Part shown: positions 1 through 8,123 of the stretch, piece by piece
Numbering within the stretch: position 1 is the first letter of the stretch
Layout: each line of letters begins with the position of its first letter
Source: Rhizobium bangladeshense
Lineage (GTDB): Bacteria; Pseudomonadota; Alphaproteobacteria; Rhizobiales; Rhizobiaceae
Assembly: GCF_001662075.1 (NCBI RefSeq)
Contig: NZ_LYPL01000003.1
Location: 406,230 to 470,229 of the forward strand
Direction: 5' to 3'
DNA: 64,000 bases
The notes under the pieces: model-generated
The model's input: the letters and a program-made list of their open reading frames with translations, nothing else
What the model was told of the DNA's origin: nothing
Databases searched by the model: none
Made by a program: the position numbers and the translations under genes

Positions 1-2034
1 GTGATCATTGCCGACCAGCGCCATCTGGACGCCGCTGCCGGCACCGCGGATACGCAGGCTGTTGGAGGAGATCGCATTGCCGCGCAGCGCCGGCACCCTC
101 GCGGCAGCTTGGTTGATGTCGGCGACGATCTCGGCCTGAGTCCGGTCACGTTCACCCCAGGGGGCAAGTGTCAGCACCATGAAACCGCTGTTCAGCGAGC
201 CGCCCTGGCCGGAGATCGAGAAGACGTTGCGGATGTCGCCGCTGTCGACCAGCGGCTGCAGATATTCCTCGACGAGCTGCATCTTGTCGCGCGTATATTC
301 GAGACTCGATCCCTGCGGCGTCGTCAGCCGCATCATCACCATCGACCGGTCCTCTTCCGGCGTCAGCTCGCTCTTGACCGTGGAAAAGGCGATGACCGCT
401 GCAGTGGCAAAGATCACCGAAAACAGGATGACGACTATGGGCGCGTTGAGACAGCCATGCAGCGCCCATTTATAGAGTCGGGCAAGCGCGCCGCCGAAAC
501 GGCCGAGCGCACCGTGATCCTCGATCATCGGCTTCGTCAGCATGCGCGAGGCGAGCATCGGGCAGAGCGTCAGCGCCACGATCGATGACAGCCCGACCGA
601 GAAGGCGAGCACGAAGCCGAATTCGCGGAACAGGCCACCGACCTGACCCGGCAGGAAGGAGAGCGGAATGAACACCGCCGCCAGCGTCGCGGTCGTGGCG
701 ACGACGGCGAAGAACACCTCGCGCGTGCCGAGCACGGCGGCCGCCCGCGGCCCCATGCCCTCGGCGCGGCGGCGCACGATGTTTTCGAGCACCACGATCG
801 CGTCGTCGACGACGAGGCCGGTCGCCAGCACGATGGCAAGCAGCGTCAGGATGTTGATCGAGAAGCCAACCATGTAGATCGCCGCCAGCGTCCCGATCAG
901 CGCCACCGGCATGCTGACCGCCGGGATCAGCGTCGCCCGCCAGTCGCGCAGGAAGAGATAGATGACGGCGGTGACGATGACGGCGGCAAGTAACAATGCC
1001 AGCACCACCTCATGGATCGCGCCCTGGATGAAGACGGCGTCGTCGCTGGTGATGGCGATCGTCGTTCCCTCCGGCAGCGTCTTCGACAATTGCTCGACGG
1101 CGGCCTTGATGCCGGTTGAGATGTTCAGCGTGTTCGACTGCGCCTGGCGGATGATGCCGAGGCCAATGCCGGGCTTGCCGTTGGAACGCAGCGCAGTATC
1201 CCCGTCGCGCGGCCCAAGCGTCACCGTCGCGACGTCGCCGAGGCGGACACGGTCCTGCAGCATGACGTTGGAAAAATCGGCCGGCGTCTGCAGGTTGGCG
1301 GTGGCGCGCACGACGATATCCTGCGTCGTGCTCTTCAGCGAGCCGGCCGGCACATCGAGCGCGGCATTGTCGAGCGCCTTCGTCAGGTCGCCGATCGTCA
1401 GTCCGCGGCTTGCCAACGCGCCCTGGTCGACATCGACACGGAAAACCTTCTCCTGATCGCCATATTCCTCGACATCGGCCACGCCGTCGACGGAGGCCAG
1501 CCGATCGATCACCTCGTTCTCGACGAGCTGCGTCAGGTCGTCCATGTTGAGGTTGGTGGAGGTGACGGCCAGGCGCATGATCGCCGAGGAGTCCGAATCC
1601 GCCTTGACGATCTGCGGCGCATCCGCCTCGTCGGGCAGGTTCTGGCTGATGCGACCGATTGCGTCGCGCACGTCGTTGGCGGCGACTGCGAGATCGATCG
1701 CATCGGAAAATTCGAGCGTCACCCGGCTCTGGCCGAAGGAAGAGGTGGACGAGATCGATTTCAGGCCGCTGACGCGGGCAACCGCCCCCTCGATCACCTT
1801 GGTCAATTCCTGGTCGATCGTCTGCGGCGATGCACCGTCGAAAGTGGTGCGCACGGTGACGACGGGACGGTCGACATCCGGCAGCTCGCGGACTTCGACG
1901 CCGACATAGGCGGCAAGGCCGGCGACGACCATCAGCGTGTTGAACACCAGCGCCAGGATAGGCCGGCGAACGAAAAGCGCGGTGAAGCTCTGCTTGCCCG
2001 ACGATCCGCCCTGATGAAGCTCGGTCACGTTCAT
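1..2034 (-). CDS. RND efflux transporter permease, 3' part beyond the left edge
   Basis: Inner-membrane proton-driven RND (AcrB/HAE1-type) pump subunit that should export drugs or other amphiphiles with the adaptor encoded just upstream. Only the N-terminal 678 codons are present; the family is usually about 1,030-1,050 residues, so about a third is missing. The ATG (2034-2032) overlaps the adaptor stop codon as ATGA. A first membrane helix lies at residues 23-42, followed by the typical porter start VEVRELPDVDRPVVTV. The segment VDGVADVEEYGDQ is a porter-domain hallmark, and GLVVDDAIVVLENI near residue 405 carries the paired Asp of the transmembrane proton relay. Translation was checked at both ends and in the middle with no stop seen. 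The substrate cannot be told from sequence. Confidence 0.93.
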   Translation of the reverse strand, partial: MNVTELHQGGSSGKQSFTALFVRRPILALVFNTLMVVAGLAAYVGVEVRELPDVDRPVVTVRTTFDGASPQTIDQELTKVIEGAVARVSGLKSISSTSSFGQSRVTLEFSDAIDLAVAANDVRDAIGRISQNLPDEADAPQIVKADSDSSAIMRLAVTSTNLNMDDLTQLVENEVIDRLASVDGVADVEEYGDQEKVFRVDVDQGALASRGLTIGDLTKALDNAALDVPAGSLKSTTQDIVVRATANLQTPADFSNVMLQDRVRLGDVATVTLGPRDGDTALRSNGKPGIGLGIIRQAQSNTLNISTGIKAAVEQLSKTLPEGTTIAITSDDAVFIQGAIHEVVLALLLAAVIVTAVIYLFLRDWRATLIPAVSMPVALIGTLAAIYMVGFSINILTLLAIVLATGLVVDDAIVVLENIVRRRAEGMGPRAAAVLGTREVFFAVVATTATLAAVFIPLSFLPGQVGGLFREFGFVLAFSVGLSSIVALTLCPMLASRMLTKPMIEDHGALGRFGGALARLYKWALHGCLNAPIVVILFSVIFATAAVIAFSTVKSELTPEEDRSMVMMRLTTPQGSSLEYTRDKMQLVEEYLQPLVDSGDIRNVFSISGQGGSLNSGFMVLTLAPWGERDRTQAEIVADINQAAARVPALRGNAISSNSLRIRGAGSGVQMALVGNDH

Positions 2035-3233
2035 TGGGTCGCGACCTCCCCGTTCGCGGCGACATCGGCGGAAACACGCACCGCCCCGCCCTCACGCACC
2101 CGCTGCAGGCCCTGCGTCACGATCTTGTCGCCATCCTTGAGGTCGGCCTTGACGAGAATGAAATCGGGATTGCGCTGCACGATGCTCACCCGCACCTTAT
2201 GCGACTTGTCGTCAGTCACCTGCCAGACGAATGAGCCCTGCGAATCCCACTGCACGGACTGCGGATCGACCGCTGGATATTTGTCGCCGGGAAATTTCAT
2301 GCTGACGCTGAAGGACATGCCGGCGCGCAACTCGTCCGACGAGTTGTCGATCCGGGCGCGCAGGCGCAGCGTGCGGCTCGCCGCATCGATGCGGTTGTCG
2401 ACGGCCTCGATCACCCCGGAGAACACCTGCCCCGGCTTTGCGACCGACATCGCCTCGACCGGCTGGCCGACCGCAACCGTATTGGAGAAGCGCTCCGGCA
2501 CCCAGAAATCGACGAGGATTTCCGAACGGTCGTCGAGGGTGACGATCGGCGTCGTCGTCGTGACGTTGTCGCCGATATTGACCGGCACGATGCCGACAAT
2601 GCCGTCGATCGGCGCGATGATATTGCGCCGGGCGAGGTTGAGCTCGGCCGCCTGGAGCTGCAGGCGGGCGCCCTGCTCGGCGATCTCAGAATCGAAGACG
2701 TCCATGCGCGACACGCTGGACTTGATGTTGTGATAGAGATTGGATTTTTCGACGGCGGCCCTTACCGCCACATCCGCCTGGCCGCGGGCGATCACCTGCT
2801 CCTCGCTGTCGAGCTTGGCCAGCACCTGACCGGCCTTCACCCTGTCGCCCGACTTGATGAGAATTTCGCGAATAGTCCCGGATGCCTGTGGCGTCACCGC
2901 GACCGAACGGATCGCGTCACCTGTGCCGATGGCGTTCAGTCGATCGTTGACGACGCCCTGGACGACAGCCTCGGTCGCGACGAGAATCGCGCTGTTGCGC
3001 CCGCCATTGCCGCGGTTCCGCCCCTCGCCCTGGCCACGGCGCTGGCTTTGCGTCCCGGCCGGAGTGCCGGCATCGGCCGTCTCTTCAGCCTTCGGCACAA
3101 TCTTAGAAACGAGGCTCTCTGGAATGCCTGCATCGCGCATCATATCGCCGGCACCCGGCGCAAAGAAAACCCATGCGGCAAAGCCGGCAATAATGACGAT
3201 GAGCGAAAGTATAAACTGCTTCCAAAAGGCCAT
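2031..3233 (-). CDS. RND efflux periplasmic adaptor (HlyD/MFP family)
   Basis: Membrane-fusion protein of 400 residues that links the inner-membrane RND pump to an outer-membrane channel. An N-terminal hydrophobic helix (about residues 6-24, FILSLIVIIAGFAAWVFF) anchors it. A low-complexity Gly/Arg/Asn stretch lies around residues 64-80, then the barrel/lipoyl segment with GTIREILIKSGDRVKAGQ and its C-terminal half IIAPIDGIVGIVPVNIGD. A beta-barrel part follows (VDFWVPERFSNTVAVGQPV). The helical hairpin between the lipoyl halves is short. It is first in a two-gene operon and overlaps the transporter by four bases. No outer-membrane channel gene is seen next to it and no TetR-type regulator precedes it within the window. 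Confidence 0.94.
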   Translation of the reverse strand: MAFWKQFILSLIVIIAGFAAWVFFAPGAGDMMRDAGIPESLVSKIVPKAEETADAGTPAGTQSQRRGQGEGRNRGNGGRNSAILVATEAVVQGVVNDRLNAIGTGDAIRSVAVTPQASGTIREILIKSGDRVKAGQVLAKLDSEEQVIARGQADVAVRAAVEKSNLYHNIKSSVSRMDVFDSEIAEQGARLQLQAAELNLARRNIIAPIDGIVGIVPVNIGDNVTTTTPIVTLDDRSEILVDFWVPERFSNTVAVGQPVEAMSVAKPGQVFSGVIEAVDNRIDAASRTLRLRARIDNSSDELRAGMSFSVSMKFPGDKYPAVDPQSVQWDSQGSFVWQVTDDKSHKVRVSIVQRNPDFILVKADLKDGDKIVTQGLQRVREGGAVRVSADVAANGEVATQ

Positions 3234-3510
3234 TCACGTCTCCGGAGGGACTCGAGGTTGGACCAGGGTCGGTTGAAAGAGGCGCTGTGGGATCGAAGTC
3301 CCCCAGGGATCAAGAACCCCTGTTGATGCGACAATATCGCGCGTTTACAGCTTAGCGGCAAGCATCAGCACCCGGCATTACCGATTTGTAATATCAGCAA
3401 AGAATGGAAATAACCCGGACGCTCACTTTTGCTTGAACGAAGCTCGCAAACGTCTTGACGAAGCCGGTTTCGAGGCAAGATTGCTCGGCAAAACCAGTGA
3501 CGGTGAATGT

Positions 3511-4413
3511 CTACCGACGCATTGACCACCGCAGGCCGACTACCGCGGCCAGTCCCAAGACCGGCCACACCGCCCAGAAGCGTCCTTCCCAGGTGAAGAG
3601 GTTGATGCCGATGATGCCGAGTGCCACGATCGCCAGCGCCGCGAGCTTACGATCGAAGAGGATCTGGTCACGGTTCCAGGCCAGCGCCGCAACGACAGCG
3701 AGCACAAGGACGGGAAAGCGCGCCCAAAATACGCCCTGCCACGACAAAAGATTGATACCGATCAGTACGGCGGCGATGACGCCGAGTACGGCAAACAGCC
3801 TTTGTCCGCCGGGAGCCGGCCTTGCCTCCTCCGTGACCGCGAGTGCGGGCGATGGCCGGGCAGCGGCAGGTCGCTCGGCAGACGGCGCCTCGTCGCCGAT
3901 CCTCACTGCATAGCTAGGCACGCCTTCTTCGACATTCTTGACCATCAGCGGCCCGAGAAACTCGAAACCGACCGCCACCTTGTTGCGAACCTGGTCGTAG
4001 ACGGTGCTCGATATGACAATTCCGCCCGGCGCGGCCGAGGCCTGCAACCGCGCGGCGATATTGACGCCGTCGCCATAGATGTCGTCGCCCTCGACGATCA
4101 CATCGCCGAGATTGATGCCGATACGGAACAGCATGCGCCCGTCGTCCGGGCGGCGGGCGTTGAAGCCGGCAAGTTCGTTCTGTGTATCGACGGCTGCACG
4201 CACGGCCTCGACCACGCTCGGGAAATCGGCGATCAGCCCATCGCCCCAGGTGTTGACGACACGGCCGCCATGGCTTTCGATCAGCCGCCCCATCGCCTCC
4301 CGGCAGCGCTTCAGCGTCGCAAGCGTCCCCTCCTCGTCGGCCCCCATCAGACGCGTATAGTCCTGCACGTCAGCACAAAAGATCGTCGTCAGCTTGCGCC
4401 GCGTTTCACCCAT
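3511..4413 (-). CDS. class III adenylate/guanylate cyclase with duplicated membrane tail
   Basis: Makes a cyclic nucleotide (probably cAMP) from a nucleoside triphosphate. The cyclase domain spans about residues 6-175. The two metal-binding aspartates are D15 (in FCADVQDYTRLM) and D58 (in NTWGDGLIADF), and the transition-state Asn/Arg motif is in YGDGVNIAARLQ. Unusually the catalytic domain is N-terminal and begins almost at the start codon. A Pro/Ala-rich linker (about 176-203) leads to a membrane region made of two similar units, each with an IGINL..W.G.FWA..PVL pattern. AAGGA lies just before the ATG. It is transcribed alone. All key residues appear intact; the signal that controls it is unknown. 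Confidence 0.9.
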   Translation of the reverse strand: MGETRRKLTTIFCADVQDYTRLMGADEEGTLATLKRCREAMGRLIESHGGRVVNTWGDGLIADFPSVVEAVRAAVDTQNELAGFNARRPDDGRMLFRIGINLGDVIVEGDDIYGDGVNIAARLQASAAPGGIVISSTVYDQVRNKVAVGFEFLGPLMVKNVEEGVPSYAVRIGDEAPSAERPAAARPSPALAVTEEARPAPGGQRLFAVLGVIAAVLIGINLLSWQGVFWARFPVLVLAVVAALAWNRDQILFDRKLAALAIVALGIIGINLFTWEGRFWAVWPVLGLAAVVGLRWSMRR

Positions 4414-4535
4414 GGTCCTTCGTCTCCGCGCTGTCCGACCCGGAGGGATCGCAACGAAAGCAGATTACGAAGGCTTTGCCTTTGTTGCCACCGGTAATTG
4501 CCGATCGATCATCCATCATTCCTGATGTAAGCGGT

Positions 4536-4950
4536 TCAGCTTCTTTCGCCCATCCAGTCATCGACCTTTAAAGGCCCAGAAATGCGAGCAAAAGCCTTGT
4601 CACGCGTGACGAGGGTCGCCGCGGTCACGACGGCATGAGCGGCAATCATCATGTCCAAAGGCGCCAGAATGGTGCCTTTGGCTTCACAGGCGGCGCGCAG
4701 GTCACCATAGGCTCGCGTGACGTCGTGATCCTAGGGGAGAACATCGACCCTGAGAAGGGAATTGCCTTACCCGCTCGGATAGCGCCTTCGGATAGCCTCG
4801 CTTGGCAAGACCGTAGAACAACTCCCCTTCCGTGATCGATGAGATGACGATCTCGTCCATTGGAACAGCCGCCAGTCTTTTAAGTATCTCCGGCCGATCG
4901 CCTTTGATGGCATGACTGGCGACATCGGTGTCCAGCATCCATGCCGTCAT
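4536..4950 (-). pseudogene. vapC: vapC-type PIN-domain toxin, frameshifted and interrupted by a stop
   Basis: Remnant of a VapC ribonuclease toxin. The first 64 codons from the ATG at 4950 read [15 protein letters not shown] and continue as a normal PIN domain, with D7/D9 and the E of [10 protein letters not shown] visible. At the CCC run 4757-4759 the frame is lost; removing one C continues the family sequence as LLRVDVLP, then an in-frame TAG replaces the expected Trp, then [31 protein letters not shown] and LVTRDKAFARI up to the stop at 4536. One frameshift plus one nonsense codon make a functional toxin unlikely. Its start overlaps the restored vapB stop (ATGA), the usual arrangement. What is read directly is the two-frame homology; loss of toxicity is inferred. 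Confidence 0.85.
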
Positions 4951-5211
4951 TCCTTCCAACCTTCGAACGGATCACGATCTTGCGAAGGCTGGCTACGATC
5001 GGCCGGGTCCAAGGAAATCGTCCGGAATCGGATCCTTCCGATGGAGTTCGAAAAGACCATCCCATGACTTCGGCTTGCGCGATAATATGACATCACCGGT
5101 CTTCGGATCACGACGAACGAACACTTCGCTCTCCTCAAAGCGAAACTCCGCAGGGAGCCTTACCGCTTGGCTGCGGCCGGTCGTAAAAATCTTAGCCGTT
5201 TTCGTTGCCAT
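4947..5211 (-). pseudogene. vapB: vapB-type AbrB-fold antitoxin with a frameshifted C-terminus
   Basis: Antitoxin partner of the vapC remnant. From the ATG at 5211 (GGAGG six bases upstream) it reads [20 protein letters not shown], a swapped-hairpin AbrB/MazE DNA-binding domain, then [20 protein letters not shown]. In the original frame it stops at 4993 (72 residues, ending DDFLGPGRS). Shifting frame at the CCTT run near 5009-5012 restores a family-like toxin-binding tail, [21 protein letters not shown], whose TGA overlaps the vapC ATG. The DNA-binding half is therefore intact while the toxin-neutralising tail is lost. A truncated protein could still bind the operator upstream. Both frameshifts sit in short homopolymer-like runs, so sequencing error should be excluded, although the separate nonsense codon in vapC argues for true decay. 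Confidence 0.82.
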
Positions 5212-5228
5212 GATAGCCTCCCCATTGC

Positions 5229-5252
5229 GATAGCTATCATGATATATATCAT
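5229..5252 (-). promoter_or_regulatory. probable VapB autoregulatory operator: two adjoining palindromes
   Basis: Directly upstream of vapB lie two back-to-back perfect palindromes, GATAGCTATC (5229-5238) and ATGATATATATCAT (5239-5252). AT-rich dyads at this position are typical operators for VapBC autorepression, each palindrome binding one AbrB-fold dimer. The second overlaps where a -10 element would be expected. The site appears intact although both genes downstream are broken. Operator function is inferred from position and symmetry. Confidence 0.6.
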
Positions 5253-5289
5253 CGACATGCAACAGACAGCATGTCACCGGTGGCCGCGA

Positions 5290-6840
5290 TTATTGAACGA
5301 TCTTGCGCGGGCTCGCCGTGTGCTCCCTCGCCACCGTATTGGAACCGTCGATCTCCTGGAGCAAGACGTCGTAGCCCCAGAGATCGGCGAGATGCTGCAG
5401 GACGAGTTTCGTGTCGTTGTCCTGAAGATAGCAGCCGTTCATGACGATGTGCTGCAGCAACAGCCGGCGGTCGCCGGCGAGGTCGACATCGACGATGTCG
5501 ATGGCCGGATCAGTCCAGCCGATATCATATTCGCGCGAGAGCTGGCGGCGGATGCGCAAGTACCCGCGCTCGTTGTGGATCGCCGAAACCAGCACACCCT
5601 CGGCCTGTTCCGGATCGTCGTAAAGATGGAACAGGCGCAGCTGCCGGATGAGGTTCGGGCTCAGGAACTGGCTGATGAAACTCTCGTCGCGGTAATTGGC
5701 CCAGACGTCGCGCAGGACCGCCATTGCATCGCCGCGGCCGGCGATGTCGGGGAACCATGCGCGGTCCTCCTCCGTCGGCTTCGTGACGATCCTCTCAATA
5801 TCCTGCATCATCGCAAAACCAAGTGCATAGGGATTGAAACCCGAAAACCGCCGGTCGTCATAGCTTGGCTGGAAGACGACATTGGCGTGCGACTTCAGAA
5901 ATTCGAGGAAGTTCCCATCGCTGATCTGCCCCCGCTCGTGAAGCCGGTTCATGATCTGGTAATGGACGAAGGTGGCAGTTCCCTCATTCATGACCTTGGT
6001 CTGCCGCTGCGGATGGAAATATTGCGCGACATGGCGGACGATGCGAAGAATCTCGCGCTGCCACGGCTGCAGCCGCGGCGCAGACTTCTCAAGAAAATAC
6101 AGGATGTTGTCTTGCGGGAGGCCGAGCGCGGCACGGCGCTTTTCCAAGCCGATGTCACCTGCCTTTTTCGCCTTGCCGACGGGAACCGTGCGCCACAGGT
6201 CGTTGAACATCTGCTCTTCGTGGGCGCGGCGCTCCTGCTGCCGCTTCTCCTCCTGGCGAAGGTCGGTCGCAGTCTTGCCCGCGTATCGATGCACCCCGTG
6301 CGACATCAGCGCATGCGCTGCATCGAGCGTCCGTTCAACCGCCGTCTCGCCATACCGTTCTTCGCAGCGCGTGATATAACCCTTTGCGAAATCGAGGTAA
6401 TCGAGAATTCCCTCCGCATCGGTCCAGAGCTTGAAGAGATAATTGTTCTTGAAGAAGTGATTATGGCCGAAGGCCGCATGGGCGGTGACGAGCGTCTGCA
6501 TCGTCGCCGTGTTCTCTTCCATTAGATACGAAATGCAGGGGGAGCTGTTGATGACGATCTCGTAGGCAAGGTCGCGCATCCCGCGCCGGTAGAATGTTTC
6601 GTGATGCGCGAAGTGTTTTCCGAAGGACCAATGGCGGTAAAAGAGCGGCATGCCGGTTGAGGAATAAGCATCCAGCATCTGCTCCGAGGTGATGACCTCG
6701 ATCTGGTTCGGATAGACGTCGAGGCCGAGTTCGCCGAGCGCAATCGCCTCGCAGGCATCGTGAATGCGCTGCAGCGTTGCGAAGTCCCAGTCGGCACCCT
6801 CGAACAAAAGCCGGTCTTTCGGCCTCACCGTCATGGTCAT
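5290..6840 (-). CDS. spoVR: SpoVR family protein
   Basis: 516-residue cytoplasmic SpoVR/YcgB family protein, close to the usual family length of about 500. Despite the Bacillus sporulation name, the family is widespread in non-spore-formers and its biochemistry is unresolved. Recognisable segments are LLFEGADWDFATLQRIHDAC at the N-terminus, PLFYRHWSFGKHF, INSSPCISYLMEENT and NEGTATFVHYQI. The conserved His/Glu pattern resembles a metalloenzyme, but that is inference. Its ATG overlaps the yeaH stop by four bases, so it is the last gene of prkA-yeaH-spoVR and almost certainly cotranscribed. A second in-frame ATG lies two codons downstream. In other bacteria this gene trio is linked to stationary-phase and nutrient-stress responses. 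Confidence 0.95.
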   Translation of the reverse strand: MTMTVRPKDRLLFEGADWDFATLQRIHDACEAIALGELGLDVYPNQIEVITSEQMLDAYSSTGMPLFYRHWSFGKHFAHHETFYRRGMRDLAYEIVINSSPCISYLMEENTATMQTLVTAHAAFGHNHFFKNNYLFKLWTDAEGILDYLDFAKGYITRCEERYGETAVERTLDAAHALMSHGVHRYAGKTATDLRQEEKRQQERRAHEEQMFNDLWRTVPVGKAKKAGDIGLEKRRAALGLPQDNILYFLEKSAPRLQPWQREILRIVRHVAQYFHPQRQTKVMNEGTATFVHYQIMNRLHERGQISDGNFLEFLKSHANVVFQPSYDDRRFSGFNPYALGFAMMQDIERIVTKPTEEDRAWFPDIAGRGDAMAVLRDVWANYRDESFISQFLSPNLIRQLRLFHLYDDPEQAEGVLVSAIHNERGYLRIRRQLSREYDIGWTDPAIDIVDVDLAGDRRLLLQHIVMNGCYLQDNDTKLVLQHLADLWGYDVLLQEIDGSNTVAREHTASPRKIVQ

Positions 6841-8111
6841 GGCGTCACCCTCGACTGTGCGTCACGTTTCTGGAAGAGATCGTGGAAAACGGGGAATATC
6901 TCGCCTCGCCGGCAGACCTTGCGCATTGAAAGCGGCAGCGCTTCGGAACGGATCCCGTCATAGAGCATCCAGAGCGGTGACCGGGATACGGAAGAATCGC
7001 CGCCTTCCTCGCCCACCTCGATATAGGCAAAATACTGGCACAACGGCAAAATCTCGCGCAGCAGCTGCCCGGTCAGGTTGCCGTCGGAATGGGCGTTGTC
7101 GCCATCCGAGGCCTGGGCACCGTAAATATTCCACTCGGCCGGATCGAAACGCGCCGCGATGATCGCCCGCATCGCTGCAAGGGCGCTGGAAACAAGCGTG
7201 CCTCCCGTCGCCGGACCGTAGAAGAAGGTTTCCTCGTCGACCTCTTCGGCCCTGTCGGTATGACGGATGAAGACGATTTCCACTTTCTTGTAGCGTTTCG
7301 ACAGAAAAAGGTAGAGCAGCAGATAGAACCGCTTCGCCAGGTCCTTCATGTGCTCCGACATGGAGCCGGAGACGTCCATCAGGCAGAACATCACCGCTTT
7401 CGCCACAGGCTTCGGCTCGTTTTCGAAGCGGCGATAGCGAACGTCGAGCGGATCGATATAGGGAATGCGCCGGCTTTTTTCCGTCAGCGATTTGAGCTTT
7501 GCCTCAAGCGCCAGACGGCTCTCGTCGTCTTCGCTTTCCTCGATCTGCCGCTGCAGCGCTTCGATCTCTTCGCGGCGTGGGCGTCCCAGGGCGACGCGGC
7601 GCATCATCGCAAGTTTCGTCGTGCGGCCAACGGCAATGTTGGACGGCGATCCTGACACGGAATAGCCGGCACGGAAGGGAGTTTCCTCCTCGGTTTCGGC
7701 CAGACGCCGCTTGGCGAGGTCGGGCAGTTCCAGATCGTCCAGGAACACATCGAGGAATTCCTCGCGCGTCAGCACGAAACGGAAGCCGTCCTCGCCGTCG
7801 CCTTCGCCCGCATCCTTGGGTTTTCCGCCCCTGCTTCCCGGCGGGCGCGGAAGAATGTCGCCTTCGACGAAGGCCCTGTTTCCGGGCAGAATATGATCGC
7901 GGATGCCGCCATCGCCCCTCCGCAGGTTCGGCTCGGCCATCCCGTCGATCGGCAGGCTGATTTCCCCGCCGTCGAGCACATCGCGAATGTTACGGTTTTG
8001 CAGAGAACGTTTGACCGCCTGCTGCACGGCGCCCTTCATGCGTCGAAGGAACCGCTGCCGATTTTCCAGACTTTTACCGCGCGGATTCAGCCGCCGGTCG
8101 ACAATGTGCAT
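6837..8111 (-). CDS. yeaH: YeaH/YhbH family protein (DUF444, VWA-like)
   Basis: 424-residue member of the UPF0229/DUF444 family, a partner of the PrkA kinase. The N-terminus (MHIVDRRLNPRGKSLENRQR) and the motif ISLPIDGMAEPNLRRG are typical. A von Willebrand A-like fold is indicated by DVSGS at residues 246-250 (metal-ion-dependent adhesion motif DxSxS), followed by later conserved Asp/Thr positions. A charged coiled-coil-like stretch, EEIEALQRQIEESEDDESRL, occupies about residues 181-200. It lies 12 bases after prkA and overlaps spoVR by four. The conserved order kinase, VWA protein, SpoVR suggests a common complex or pathway; no enzymatic activity can be assigned to this component. Confidence 0.95.
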   Translation of the reverse strand: MHIVDRRLNPRGKSLENRQRFLRRMKGAVQQAVKRSLQNRNIRDVLDGGEISLPIDGMAEPNLRRGDGGIRDHILPGNRAFVEGDILPRPPGSRGGKPKDAGEGDGEDGFRFVLTREEFLDVFLDDLELPDLAKRRLAETEEETPFRAGYSVSGSPSNIAVGRTTKLAMMRRVALGRPRREEIEALQRQIEESEDDESRLALEAKLKSLTEKSRRIPYIDPLDVRYRRFENEPKPVAKAVMFCLMDVSGSMSEHMKDLAKRFYLLLYLFLSKRYKKVEIVFIRHTDRAEEVDEETFFYGPATGGTLVSSALAAMRAIIAARFDPAEWNIYGAQASDGDNAHSDGNLTGQLLREILPLCQYFAYIEVGEEGGDSSVSRSPLWMLYDGIRSEALPLSMRKVCRRGEIFPVFHDLFQKRDAQSRVTP

Positions 8112-8123
8112 AATGGCTCCGCA

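Noticed and set aside
5167..6525. Long plus-strand open frame of 452 codons opposite spoVR
   Set aside because: Antisense shadow produced by GC-biased third positions; spoVR on the minus strand has clear family sequence.
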